Assembly: GCA_934162925.1 (NCBI GenBank)
Contig: CAKPJR010000049.1
Span: 1-8,506, forward strand
DNA from: an uncultured Clostridia bacterium
GTDB taxonomy: Bacteria; Bacillota; Clostridia; TANB77; CAG-508
DNA: 8,506 nucleotides
Direction: 5' to 3'
The notes under the pieces are model-generated. The model did no database searches. It saw nothing but the letters and a program-made list of their open reading frames with translations, and was not told the DNA's origin. Shown one piece after another: positions 1 through 6,491 of this stretch. Every line of letters starts with the position of its first letter. The stretch's first letter is position 1. The translations under genes were made by a program, and so were the position numbers.

Positions 1-700
1 GCTATTACTTGTCGAATCTGGAATAAAAGCGATATCTCAGATGAATTTAATTAGAAAAATCAATTTAGAATTAAAAGATACTTATGATAAATTAGAAAAA
101 GCTTATTTAGAAAGCATTGAAACTTTACGTTATACAGTAGAAGCTAAAGATACATACACTAGAGGTCATTCTGACAGAGTTTCTGCCTATTCAGTTTTAC
201 TAGGAGAAAAATTAGGCCTTTCAGAAAAAGAACTTAACGATTTAAAAATAGGTGGTTTATTCCACGATATAGGGAAAATCGGAGTTCCTGACAGTATACT
301 TCTAAAAGATTCTAAATTAACAGATGATGAATATTCTGAAATAAAAAATCATCCTGCAATAGGCGCTCATATATTATCAAATGCAACTATTTTCAGTGAC
401 ATTATACCTATAGTAAAGCATCATCATGAACGTTTTGATGGTTTCGGATATCCTGGTAAATTAAAGGGAGAAGAAATTCCATATTTGGCAAGAATAACTG
501 CTGTTGCAGATGCATTTGATGCAATGACCTCAAAAAGGACTTACAGAAATTCCTTATCTTTAGACGTTGTTAAAGCTGAATTGGAAAAATGTAAAGGAAC
601 TCAGTTTGACCCTGAATGTGCTGATGCATTTTTGGATATATTAAATAATAATTATGATAAAATTCAAGAAATTATGAAAAAATTCAACCCAGAACAGTAG
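1..700 (+). CDS. HD-GYP domain cyclic-di-GMP phosphodiesterase, 5' partial
   Basis: The C-terminal HD-GYP domain is complete and should hydrolyse cyclic di-GMP at a two- or three-metal centre. Numbering from the ATG at 41: H43 (RGHSDR), H75-D76 with GK at 78-79 (FHDIGKIG), H104 and H110, H128-H129-E130, the DGFGYP signature at 133-138, and D157/D160 in the AVADAFDAM helix. All expected metal ligands and the GYP triplet are present, so it looks active. The frame stays open from base 2 to the ATG at 41 (13 codons, no stop), and no ribosome binding site precedes that ATG. The gene therefore begins left of the window, and residues 1-35 look like the helical linker from a missing N-terminal sensory or receiver domain. 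That domain cannot be identified here. A hairpin follows at 748-787. Family assignment is secure; the sensed signal is unknown. Confidence 0.93.
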   Translation, partial: LLLVESGIKAISQMNLIRKINLELKDTYDKLEKAYLESIETLRYTVEAKDTYTRGHSDRVSAYSVLLGEKLGLSEKELNDLKIGGLFHDIGKIGVPDSILLKDSKLTDDEYSEIKNHPAIGAHILSNATIFSDIIPIVKHHHERFDGFGYPGKLKGEEIPYLARITAVADAFDAMTSKRTYRNSLSLDVVKAELEKCKGTQFDPECADAFLDILNNNYDKIQEIMKKFNPEQ

Positions 701-747
701 AAAGAAAGATTTAGGACGGACTTTTTTCTTTCCAGTTTAATAGATAT

Positions 748-787
748 AAAAAGGAAACTATAAAAAATTATAATAGTTTCCTTTTTT
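748..787 (+). terminator. Rho-independent terminator of the HD-GYP gene
   Basis: The arm AAAAAGGAAACTAT (748-761) pairs with ATAGTTTCCTTTTT (773-786) around an 11-base AT-rich loop, and a run of six T (782-787) closes it. It lies 48 bases after the HD-GYP stop and faces the end of the ABC-F gene. A weaker 8-bp GAAAGAAA/TTTCTTTC pair at 700-732 precedes it. Confidence 0.82.
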
Positions 788-790
788 GGT

Positions 791-818
791 GAAAGAAAAA
801 ATTTCGTCCGAAATTTTT
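791..818 (-). terminator. Rho-independent terminator of the corA/ABC-F operon
   Basis: Read on the minus strand, AAAAATTTC and GAAATTTTT pair around the four-base loop GGAC (forward 796-818), followed by TTTTTTCTTTC. It sits 12 bases after the ABC-F stop codon. The stem is AT-rich but perfect. Confidence 0.72.
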
Positions 819-830
819 CCATTTTGTTTT

Positions 831-2411
831 TTATTCAATTCCTAAGTATTCATTGTATGTGCATTCTCTGTCTATTATTTTTTCTTTTCTCAAGTCTATT
901 ATTCTATCAGCAACCGTTTGTGTTAATTGGTGGTCATGAGATGTAAATAATAAGTTGCCTTTAAATTTTTTCATTCCTTCGTTTAAAGCTGTAATACTTT
1001 CCATATCTAAATGGTTTGTAGGTTCATCAAAGATTAAAAAGTTTGCACCAGAAAGCATTAACTTAGATAATACACATCTTACTTTTTCACCACCTGATAA
1101 AACTTTTACATTTTTCAATGCTTCATCGCCTGAGAATAGCATTCTTCCTAAAAAGCCTCTTACATATGTTTCATCTGGGTCTTTAGAATATTTTCTAAGC
1201 CAGTCTACTAATATTTCATCTCTTTCAAATAAATATGAATTATCTTTTGGGAAGTAGTCTTTTGTTATGGTTTGTCCCCATATAACTTCTCCACTATCTG
1301 GTTCTATTTCACCTGCAATTATTTGGAATAATAATGTTGTAGCTAATTCATTATCAGATAAAACTGCGATTTTATTATCTGCTTTTACTGAAAAAGATAT
1401 ATTTTTTAGAACTTCTTCTCCATTTACACTTTTGCATAAATTTTTTACTGTAAGTATTTCTTTTCCTGGTTCTCTATCTGGTTTGAAATCAATATATGGA
1501 TATTTTCTGTTTGATGCTTTTATTTCTTCTAATTGTATTTTCTCCAAGGATTTTTTTCTTGAAGTTGCTTGTTTAGATTTCGAAGCATTTGCACTAAATC
1601 TTGCTATAAAGTCTTGTAACTCTTTTATTTTTTCTTCTTTCTTTTTATTTTGTTCTCTTGCTTGTTTTAATGCTAATTGGCTTGACTCATACCAAAAGTC
1701 ATAGTTTCCTGGGTAAACTTTAATTTTCCCAAAGTCAACGTCTGCTATGTGTGTACAAACTTTATTTAAAAAATATCTATCATGTGACACAACTATAACA
1801 GTATTTTCAAAATCAATTAAGAAATCTTGTAACCAATTTATACTTTTTAAATCTAAGTCGTTTGTTGGCTCATCTAATAATAGAACATCTGGATTTCCAA
1901 ATAAGCTTTGTGCTAATAGCACTTTTACTTTATCTTTTGCTTCTATTTCTTTCATTAATTTATAATGCATACTTGCTGGAATTCCTAAGTTGTTAAGTAG
2001 TGTAGCAGCATCTGATTCTGCATTCCATCCATCTAATTCTCCAAATCTTTCTTCTAGCTTTGCTGCCTTTAATCCATCCTCTTCTGAAAAATCTGGTTTC
2101 GCATATATTTCTTCTTTTTCTTTCATTATACTATAAAGCTCATTATTTCCCATTATAACTGTATCCATTACAGTATTCTCCTCATAAGCAAAGTGATCTT
2201 GTTTTAAAGTAGATAGACGCTCTCCTTTATCTATAGACACATCTCCTTTACTTGGTTCTAGTTCTCCAGATAGTACTTTTAAAAATGTAGATTTTCCAGC
2301 ACCATTAGCCCCTATTAAGCCATAGCAATTTCCTTTTGTAAATTTAATATTTACATCTTCAAACAATACTCTTTTTCCAAATCTTACGGTTACTCCTACT
2401 GCGTTTAACAT
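831..2411 (-). CDS. ABC-F family ATPase, YkpA/YbiT type
   Basis: This is a 526-residue soluble protein with two ABC domains and no membrane segments. ABC-F proteins act on the ribosome, and the YkpA/YbiT branch is thought to work as a translation factor rather than a transporter. Domain 1: Walker A GANGAGKST 34-42, Walker B VLLLDEPTNDLD 176-187, H210. The charged linker (about 242-306) contains the RFSANASKSKQATSR motif typical of this branch. Domain 2: signature LSGGEK 438-443, Walker B NFLIFDEPTNHLD 457-469, H492. Domain 2 has no proper Walker A: 351-360 reads LSDNELATTL. Domain 1 has no LSGG signature (152-164). The ATG at 2411 is chosen over one at 2462 because AGGAGG lies 7 bases before it and the protein then begins at the first beta strand (MLNAVGVTVRFG). 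The gene lies 10 bases after corA, and its AGGAGG overlaps the corA TAG. The exact cellular role is inferred. Confidence 0.93.
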   Translation of the reverse strand: MLNAVGVTVRFGKRVLFEDVNIKFTKGNCYGLIGANGAGKSTFLKVLSGELEPSKGDVSIDKGERLSTLKQDHFAYEENTVMDTVIMGNNELYSIMKEKEEIYAKPDFSEEDGLKAAKLEERFGELDGWNAESDAATLLNNLGIPASMHYKLMKEIEAKDKVKVLLAQSLFGNPDVLLLDEPTNDLDLKSINWLQDFLIDFENTVIVVSHDRYFLNKVCTHIADVDFGKIKVYPGNYDFWYESSQLALKQAREQNKKKEEKIKELQDFIARFSANASKSKQATSRKKSLEKIQLEEIKASNRKYPYIDFKPDREPGKEILTVKNLCKSVNGEEVLKNISFSVKADNKIAVLSDNELATTLLFQIIAGEIEPDSGEVIWGQTITKDYFPKDNSYLFERDEILVDWLRKYSKDPDETYVRGFLGRMLFSGDEALKNVKVLSGGEKVRCVLSKLMLSGANFLIFDEPTNHLDMESITALNEGMKKFKGNLLFTSHDHQLTQTVADRIIDLRKEKIIDRECTYNEYLGIE

Positions 2412-2422
2412 TTTTTTCCTCC
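2412..2422 (-). promoter_or_regulatory. Ribosome binding site of the ABC-F gene, overlapping the corA stop
   Basis: On the minus strand the bases TATAGGAGGAAAAAA lie before ATG at 2411. The AGGAGG begins inside the corA stop codon TAG. This fixes the ABC-F start and suggests translational coupling with corA. Confidence 0.8.
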
Positions 2423-3363
2423 TATAACATATCTCTTTTTTTAAGCCATATAACTGTCCCAAAAGATATTAATAACGATATTCCTATTACTATTGCAAAC
2501 CCGTGTGGGCTTGTTGCAAATGGTAAAGGTACATTCATTCCATATATGCTTGCTATCAATGTTGGTATCGAAAGCACAATTGTTATTGCTGTTAAAAATT
2601 TCATGACTATATTCAAATTATTAGAAATTATAGATGCAGAAGCATCCATTGTTGTATTTAAAATGTCACTATATATTTTTCCCATTTCTATAGCTTGTCT
2701 ATTTTCTATTATTGCATCTTCTAGTATTTCATCATCTTCCTCATATGATTTTAATATTTTTCCTCTTGCAGTTTTCTCCATAACTAATTCATTTGCTTTT
2801 AATGATGTTGTTATATAAACTAAACTGTTTTCTAAGTTTAGTAGTTGTATTAACTCTTCGTTTTTCATTGTTCTTTTTAATACACCTACCGTATTTTCTG
2901 CGCTTTTGTTTATTCTTTTAAGGTCTGTTAAATAGTATGATGCATTTAAATATAATATTTGTAGCACAAACCTTGTTTTTTTATATGTGTACATGCCTTT
3001 TATTCTACCTTTTTCAAAGTTGTCTATTATTCTGTTCTTTTTTAATGATACTGTAATAAAAAATTCGTCTCTTACTACAATTAATCCTAACGGCATTGTT
3101 GTATAGACTTTTTCTTCTTTATTGTCTTCGATTATTGGAACATCTATTACAAATAAAGTCATGTCATCTTCCATATCGATTCTGGCCTGTTCTTCATAAT
3201 CTAGTGGATATTTTATAAATTCATCTTCTATTTTTAAATTTGAACAAACCTCTTTTATTTCTTCCTCAGATGGATTTACTAAACTAATCCAGGACCCTGG
3301 TCTAAACTCTTTTATTTTTTCAAATTTATTCGTTTTTAAGTCCGTATTATAAATGTTTAACAT
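2422..3363 (-). CDS. corA: CorA family divalent metal (Mg2+/Co2+) transporter
   Basis: This 313-residue protein belongs to the CorA/2-TM-GxN family of pentameric inner-membrane channels that carry magnesium and sometimes cobalt or nickel. The N-terminal two thirds (about 1-250) is the cytosolic mixed and long-helix domain. The NNLNIVMKFLTAIT helix at 248-261 leads into TM1 (about 254-273). YGMN at 274-277 is the selectivity loop, followed by VPLPFATSPHG and TM2 (about 288-307), ending in the short basic tail KKRDML. The ATG at 3363 is preferred to the in-frame GTG at 3372: AGGGGTGAGG lies in front of the ATG at good spacing, while the GTG falls inside that site. It is the first gene of an operon with ABC-F. 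No M-box-like riboswitch is visible upstream. The metal carried cannot be read from the sequence. Confidence 0.93.
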   Translation of the reverse strand: MLNIYNTDLKTNKFEKIKEFRPGSWISLVNPSEEEIKEVCSNLKIEDEFIKYPLDYEEQARIDMEDDMTLFVIDVPIIEDNKEEKVYTTMPLGLIVVRDEFFITVSLKKNRIIDNFEKGRIKGMYTYKKTRFVLQILYLNASYYLTDLKRINKSAENTVGVLKRTMKNEELIQLLNLENSLVYITTSLKANELVMEKTARGKILKSYEEDDEILEDAIIENRQAIEMGKIYSDILNTTMDASASIISNNLNIVMKFLTAITIVLSIPTLIASIYGMNVPLPFATSPHGFAIVIGISLLISFGTVIWLKKRDML

Positions 3364-3419
3364 AAACCTCACCCCTTTTAATTATTACATTTATTGCTTG
3401 TTGCTTATACAACTTTTTT

Positions 3420-3449
3420 ATTATAACATATTTTTTTTATTTTTTATAA
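3420..3449 (-). promoter_or_regulatory. Candidate corA/ABC-F operon promoter with extended -10
   Basis: On the minus strand TGTTATAAT (forward 3420-3428) is a perfect extended -10 element (TGnTATAAT). The -35 position is weak: TTATAA at 3444-3449 with 18-base spacing. This would start transcription near 3412, giving a leader of about 50 bases. Confidence 0.6.
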
Positions 3450-3507
3450 CACAAAATAAATTTAGTTAATTCTCTTGAACCAAGCGACTTCACATTTTTC
3501 TTTGTTC

Positions 3508-3553
3508 TTGCCGATTTGAGTTTCCGAATAAAATGAGGAAATCTCAAAGGCAA
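3508..3553. repeat. Bulged 16-bp hairpin of unknown role
   Basis: TTGCC (3508-3512) pairs with GGCAA (3549-3553), TTTGAG (3515-3520) with CTCAAA (3543-3548), and TTTCC (3521-3525) with GGAAA (3537-3541). There is a GA bulge on the left arm, a single T bulge on the right and an 11-base loop. Bulged pairing in a GC-richer island suggests RNA structure rather than a simple terminator. Either strand could be the RNA. Confidence 0.5.
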
Positions 3554-3571
3554 TAGCGATTATAGCATTTC

Positions 3572-3608
3572 TTATATACTAGGAAATTTCTTATTTCCTA
3601 GTATATAA
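3572..3608. repeat. Perfect 16-bp inverted repeat
   Basis: TTATATACTAGGAAAT (3572-3587) and ATTTCCTAGTATATAA (3593-3608) are exact reverse complements around the 5-base loop TTCTT. No T run follows on either strand, so it is not a classical terminator. It could be a transcript-end stabiliser or a protein-binding palindrome. Confidence 0.65.
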
Positions 3609-3634
3609 AATAGGCGATAAAAATCGCCTATTTT
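3607..3634. terminator. Perfect 12-bp inverted repeat, possible bidirectional terminator
   Basis: AAAATAGGCGAT (3607-3618) pairs perfectly with ATCGCCTATTTT (3623-3634) around AAAA. T-rich ends occur on both strands (TTTTATT on plus; TTTTATATA on minus). It could be a back-up terminator after hup, or the end of an unrecognised plus-strand transcript running through 3474-3600. Confidence 0.5.
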
Positions 3635-3637
3635 ATT

Positions 3638-3671
3638 AAAAAAATCCAGTAATAACGATTTACTGGATTTT
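3638..3671 (-). terminator. Rho-independent terminator of hup
   Basis: On the minus strand AAAATCCAGTAA and TTACTGGATTTT (forward 3660-3671 and 3641-3652) form a perfect 12-bp stem with a 7-base loop. The right arm runs into seven consecutive T. It begins 5 bases after the hup stop codon. Confidence 0.88.
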
Positions 3672-3676
3672 ATATG

Positions 3677-3952
3677 TTATTTATTAACTATATCTTTTAA
3701 TGCTTTTCCAGCTTTAAATGCTGGAGCTTTGCAAGCAGCTATTTTTAATTCTGCACCAGTTTGTGGATTATGTCCAACTCTTGCTGCTCTTTCTCTTGTC
3801 TCGAAAGTTCCAAATCCAACTAATTGAACTTTGTCACCAGAAGCAAGAGAATCTGTTACAGCTGATGTAAAAGCATTTAATGTTTCCTCAGCTATTTTTT
3901 TAGAATATCCTGTTTTACCAGCTATTGCATTAATTAATTCTGACTTATTCAT
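3677..3952 (-). CDS. hup: HU family DNA-binding protein
   Basis: A 91-residue histone-like protein of the HU/IHF family, the usual length. It dimerises, bends DNA without strong sequence preference and compacts the nucleoid. The N-terminal helix pair (MNKSELINAIAGKTGYSKK) is followed by the beta core VQLVGFGTFETRERAARVG at 42-60 and the DNA-intercalating arm tip HNPQTG at 61-66, with the key proline at 63. The C-terminal basic helix is APAFKAGKALKDIVNK. AAAGGAGG lies 8 bases before the ATG. The gene has its own promoter (4001-4029) and a strong terminator (3638-3671), so it is a single-gene unit downstream of tRNA-Lys. HU rather than IHF is inferred because IHF is essentially proteobacterial. 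Confidence 0.97.
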   Translation of the reverse strand: MNKSELINAIAGKTGYSKKIAEETLNAFTSAVTDSLASGDKVQLVGFGTFETRERAARVGHNPQTGAELKIAACKAPAFKAGKALKDIVNK

Positions 3953-4000
3953 GAATTTTTCCTCCTTTCAAATAATAAGATATCATTCGTAACTGACATT

Positions 4001-4029
4001 AATTTACCAAATAACGCAAATATTGTCAA
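4001..4029 (-). promoter_or_regulatory. hup promoter
   Basis: On the minus strand a perfect -35 TTGACA (forward 4024-4029), exactly 17 bases, then TAAATT (forward 4001-4006; four of six match). Transcription would start near 3994, giving a leader of about 40 bases. Confidence 0.75.
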
Positions 4030-4071
4030 TAATAAAAGGAATTTTAATTTTAATTTTTGCTCTTTTAGGTT

Positions 4072-4147
4072 TGGTGCACCATCAGAGACTCGAACTCTGG
4101 ACCCACTGATTAAGAGTCAGTTGCTCTACCAACTGAGCTAATGGTGC
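4072..4147 (-). tRNA. tRNA-Lys (anticodon CTT)
   Basis: The 76-base gene includes an encoded CCA. On the minus strand the acceptor GCACCAT (4147-4141) pairs perfectly with ATGGTGC (4082-4076), followed by discriminator A and CCA. The D arm has GCTC/GAGC with AGTTGGTA. The anticodon stem ACTGA/TCAGT encloses loop CTCTTAA, giving anticodon CTT, which reads AAG lysine codons. The T arm is CAGAG-TTCGAGT-CTCTG. All stems are fully paired. No strong terminator lies between it and hup, so some read-through into hup is possible. Confidence 0.97.
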
Positions 4148-4163
4148 TTATTTCAATGGTTGT

Positions 4164-4192
4164 ATTATAATACTAAATTTTATCTTTGTCAA
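4164..4192 (-). promoter_or_regulatory. Consensus promoter of tRNA-Lys
   Basis: On the minus strand TTGACA (forward 4187-4192), exactly 17 bases, TATAAT (forward 4164-4169). Both hexamers match the sigma-70/sigma-A consensus perfectly, as expected for a stable-RNA gene. The tRNA begins 17 bases after the -10. Confidence 0.9.
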
Positions 4193-4213
4193 TAAATAAA
4201 GCTCTTAAATTTT

Positions 4214-4247
4214 AAATGGGAAGGATTCACTCTTTTCCCTCCCATTT
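4214..4247 (-). terminator. Terminator of the VanW-domain gene
   Basis: On the minus strand AAATGGGAGGG (forward 4247-4237) pairs with CCTTCCCATTT (forward 4224-4214) with one G-U pair and a 12-base loop, 7 bases after the stop codon. The following T run is short (TTTAAAATTT), so the stem is convincing but the terminator is not ideal. Confidence 0.68.
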
Positions 4248-4254
4248 ATTATTT

Positions 4255-6132
4255 TTATATTCCTTCCGCTGTATTATTTGTTATTACATTGGTTTCTTTT
4301 TCTGTTGGAGTTGGCTCTGGAGCTGGAGTTGGAGTTGGTTCTGTTTCTGGAGTTGGTTCTGGCTCCGTTTTAGTAGTTTCTTCTTTAGGTACAGTACTTG
4401 TTTCTGTTGTTTTAGAAGGTCCTCTTTTTATTATTTTATTCATAGGATCATATGTATCTGTAGATAGTACTGTGCTTGATACTTGCGCTCCATTTAATTT
4501 TAAAATTTTATATGTTATACTTTTGCAACCGTTCATCCCATTTTGAGCAACTTTTTCTTTTCCACTTGCTAAACTGTTGTCTGTTTCATAAACTACCTTA
4601 TATGGAATATAGCTTAATATTTTGCTAGATATCTCAACTTCATATTCAACTTCTTCTTTTACCCCATAAATACTAATTTGCGCAACTCCGCTTCCTATTG
4701 ATGTTTTTATCATAATAGGATATTTCCTTGTGTTTTTAAATTTAAAATCATATATTCCATATACTACAGTTGCATCTTTTCCTGCACCTACATATCCTGC
4801 TAAAAACATATGGTTATGTCTTTCTACAATATCTAAATTTGCATAAACTACAGCATCATATAATGTAGAAGATATTTGGCATATTCCTCCTGCAAGAGTT
4901 TGAACAACTTTTCCTCCTGCGAATCCTCCTGCCTCTTTGTAACCAGCTTCTGCTGTTCTTTTTCCTAATGTTTTATTATAAGAAAAAGTTTCACCTGGGC
5001 TTACTACTACTTCATTTAGTTTTTGCATAGCTAATTTTAAATTTGTTGTTCTTGGAGTATTACTTGCATCATACCTTGTGCTAAATGTAGAAAGCATATC
5101 TGGAAATGCTTCTGTACCTATTTTATTTGTAGTTATTTTTGGAGTTGTTATTATTAATGGAATCTCATATTCCTCTTTATCCTGTTCAAGAATAGCTTTT
5201 GCTGCTTCTTTATCAAAATTTATGCCATTCACATGTGGAAATATTTCAAATGGATCCTTTGTATAGTAAGCATCTTTAGGTTCCGTATATACTTCATTAT
5301 ATATTTTTTCTATATCTATATCACTTGGTTCTACTTCATATATTTCCAAAATTATATCTTCGTTTTTTTCTTCCTCTATTCTCTCAAGAATCTCTTTTTT
5401 TAATGCTTCTTTTTCTATAGTATTTCCTTTTGTCCCTTTTGAAATATATAGTTTTTCATTTTCTATATAATAGCTTGGTTCAACCACTGCTTCTGGAATT
5501 TTTACTGTAATATCATCAATTATTTCATCAAGTAATTTTTCATTGTACTCATATTCTAAATCTAAATTTTCTTTTTTTAACCTTGTTTTTAAAATTGTAT
5601 AATTATCTATAAATATATTATTACTTCTTCCAGTGTTAAATGCTTTTTCTACTGCTTCTTCAATTTTATACTTTACTTCGATTTGAGCTAATTTTATTGA
5701 ATATTCAAAGTCATTGTATTTCACATTAATATCTTTTTCTAAATTTTTGTTAGCCTCTTCCTCTATTTTTTCTAATGCCTCTTCTTTTGTTAAATTTTCT
5801 ACACTTATTTGATTTATTGTTATTCCCTTTATTATTTTATTATTGTTCATGTTTAGCAGTGCAAAAATTGAGCAAAGAAACATAGCTATTAGTAAAATAA
5901 TTATAGATACTATAGATATAATTATTATTTTATTTTTATTGGTTTTTATTTTCTCTTTTTTGCTCTCTTTAGTCTTTGTTTCTTCTATGTTTTCTATTTC
6001 TTTTTCTTCATCTTTTTCTGTTTTTGTTTCCACTTTTTTTTCATTTAATTCGATGCTTTTTTCTTTGTTTACAATTTCTTTTGTTTCATTGTCTTTCTTT
6101 TGTTTTTCATCTCTTTTTTCGTTGACTTCCAT
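4255..6132 (-). CDS. Membrane-anchored VanW/G5 domain protein (YoaR-like)
   Basis: This 625-residue envelope protein has an N-in topology. Residues 1-67 are a cytosolic tail made almost only of K, E, N, T and D. One transmembrane helix follows at about 68-93. Extracellular residues 100-330 look like the YoaR/PG_binding_4 type putative peptidoglycan-binding region. The VanW domain spans about 350-480, with FSTRYD at 350-355, GGICQISSTLYDAVVYANL at 415-433 and ERHNHM at 437-442. A G5 domain follows at about 495-571 (ISSKILSYIPYKVVYE, GKEKVAQNGMNG). The tail 585-615 is rich in P, T and E. There is no LPXTG sorting signal, so the N-terminal helix is the only anchor. AGGAG lies upstream of the ATG. 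VanW proteins sit near vancomycin-resistance genes in some enterococci but their activity is not established; nothing here suggests resistance. A cell-wall role is inferred. Confidence 0.9.
   Translation of the reverse strand: MEVNEKRDEKQKKDNETKEIVNKEKSIELNEKKVETKTEKDEEKEIENIEETKTKESKKEKIKTNKNKIIIISIVSIIILLIAMFLCSIFALLNMNNNKIIKGITINQISVENLTKEEALEKIEEEANKNLEKDINVKYNDFEYSIKLAQIEVKYKIEEAVEKAFNTGRSNNIFIDNYTILKTRLKKENLDLEYEYNEKLLDEIIDDITVKIPEAVVEPSYYIENEKLYISKGTKGNTIEKEALKKEILERIEEEKNEDIILEIYEVEPSDIDIEKIYNEVYTEPKDAYYTKDPFEIFPHVNGINFDKEAAKAILEQDKEEYEIPLIITTPKITTNKIGTEAFPDMLSTFSTRYDASNTPRTTNLKLAMQKLNEVVVSPGETFSYNKTLGKRTAEAGYKEAGGFAGGKVVQTLAGGICQISSTLYDAVVYANLDIVERHNHMFLAGYVGAGKDATVVYGIYDFKFKNTRKYPIMIKTSIGSGVAQISIYGVKEEVEYEVEISSKILSYIPYKVVYETDNSLASGKEKVAQNGMNGCKSITYKILKLNGAQVSSTVLSTDTYDPMNKIIKRGPSKTTETSTVPKEETTKTEPEPTPETEPTPTPAPEPTPTEKETNVITNNTAEGI
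4300..4365 (-). repeat. Pro/Thr/Glu low-complexity coding repeat
   Basis: The DNA is built from irregular GGAGTT/GGTTCT hexamers on the plus strand, encoding the EPEPTPETEP-type tail (residues about 590-611) of the VanW protein. Such tracts change length by slippage and usually act as extended linkers in the cell wall. Confidence 0.7.
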
Positions 6133-6170
6133 ATTCCTTCTCCTGACATAAAATAATATTTTTCTATTTT

Positions 6171-6199
6171 ATATTAGCATAACTATTATTCTTTTACAA
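6171..6199 (-). promoter_or_regulatory. Candidate promoter of the VanW-domain gene
   Basis: On the minus strand TTGTAA (forward 6194-6199), 17 bases, TAATAT (forward 6171-6176), with TGC directly upstream of the -10 making it an extended -10. Each hexamer matches four of six consensus bases in an AT-rich background, so this is only a moderate call. Confidence 0.45.
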
Positions 6200-6263
6200 T
6201 ATTTTTTCATTATTAATTCTTTTTCTTTTTATTAATTTTACGCCAGTTTTTAGTTATATATTA

Positions 6264-6458
6264 CTATTGTATAAAAAACACTTCATTTATAGATCTGTTT
6301 AATGCTTTTGCAATTTTTTCCATCACCTCAAAAGATGGATTTTTTCTTGTTCCTATTTCTAAATGACATAAATACCCTGTTGAAATATCTGATAGCTTCG
6401 CCAATTCATATAGAGTCATTCCTTTTTCTTTTCTTATTATTTTTATCTTGTTATTCAT
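6264..6458 (-). CDS. Small XRE-family HTH regulator
   Basis: A 64-residue protein that is essentially one Cro/CI-type helix-turn-helix domain. Helices 2 and 3 lie in MTLYELAKLSDISTGYLCHLEIG (14-36), followed by NPSFEVMEKIAKALNRSINEVFF. It has no sensor or oligomerisation domain. AAGGGAG lies 8 bases before the ATG. It diverges from the S24-type regulator at 6625 and resembles its HTH domain at roughly half of positions (shared RKEKGMT, EL, the G-L-H-E-G-R pattern, NPS and KAL), so the two may be paralogues recognising related sites. No terminator is evident after its stop, so read-through towards the VanW gene is possible. Its targets are unknown; autoregulation and control of the divergent neighbour are inferred. 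Confidence 0.9.
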   Translation of the reverse strand: MNNKIKIIRKEKGMTLYELAKLSDISTGYLCHLEIGTRKNPSFEVMEKIAKALNRSINEVFFIQ

Positions 6459-6476
6459 AATTTTAGCTCCCTTTAT

Positions 6477-6483
6477 TGTCTAT
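6477..6483 (-). promoter_or_regulatory. Candidate operator site O1 (TAGACAA, minus strand)
   Basis: The heptamer TAGACAA on the minus strand lies between the predicted transcription start and the ribosome binding site of the small XRE gene. The same heptamer on the plus strand forms the -35 of the divergent gene (6561-6567). Confidence 0.35.
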
Positions 6484-6491
6484 TTAACAAT

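Larger units (their letters stand above)
3364..3676. other. 313-base gene-free interval between corA and hup
   Basis: No convincing reading frame is present. From corA outward it holds the corA ribosome binding site and promoter (3364-3449), then a region of mixed composition (3474-3570) with a bulged hairpin, then three inverted repeats back to back (3572-3671). The last is the hup terminator. The others are listed separately. Confidence 0.75.

Noticed and set aside
955..1965. Three plus-strand open frames inside the ABC-F gene
   Set aside because: They are opposite-strand shadows of a gene with intact ABC motifs and have shadow-type hydrophobic composition.
3364..3420. M-box or other magnesium riboswitch upstream of corA
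   Set aside because: The predicted leader is only about 50 bases of AT-rich sequence without the conserved M-box helices.
4300..4365. CRISPR or regulatory tandem repeat array
   Set aside because: The repeats are short, imperfect hexamers in frame with a Pro/Thr/Glu-rich protein tail; there are no spacers.
4216..4546. Plus-strand frames rich in W, S, F or in G, V, S
   Set aside because: These are complements of the Pro/Thr/Glu-rich tail of the VanW gene, produced by its low-complexity repeats, not genes.
4255..6132. Vancomycin resistance determinant
   Set aside because: The VanW domain is widespread in Clostridia and does not confer resistance by itself. No vanH, ligase, vanX or VanRS-like gene is present.
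5843..6151. Plus-strand hydrophobic frame that looks like a membrane protein
   Set aside because: The S/F/I-rich composition is the antisense of the Lys/Glu-rich tail and transmembrane helix of the VanW protein.
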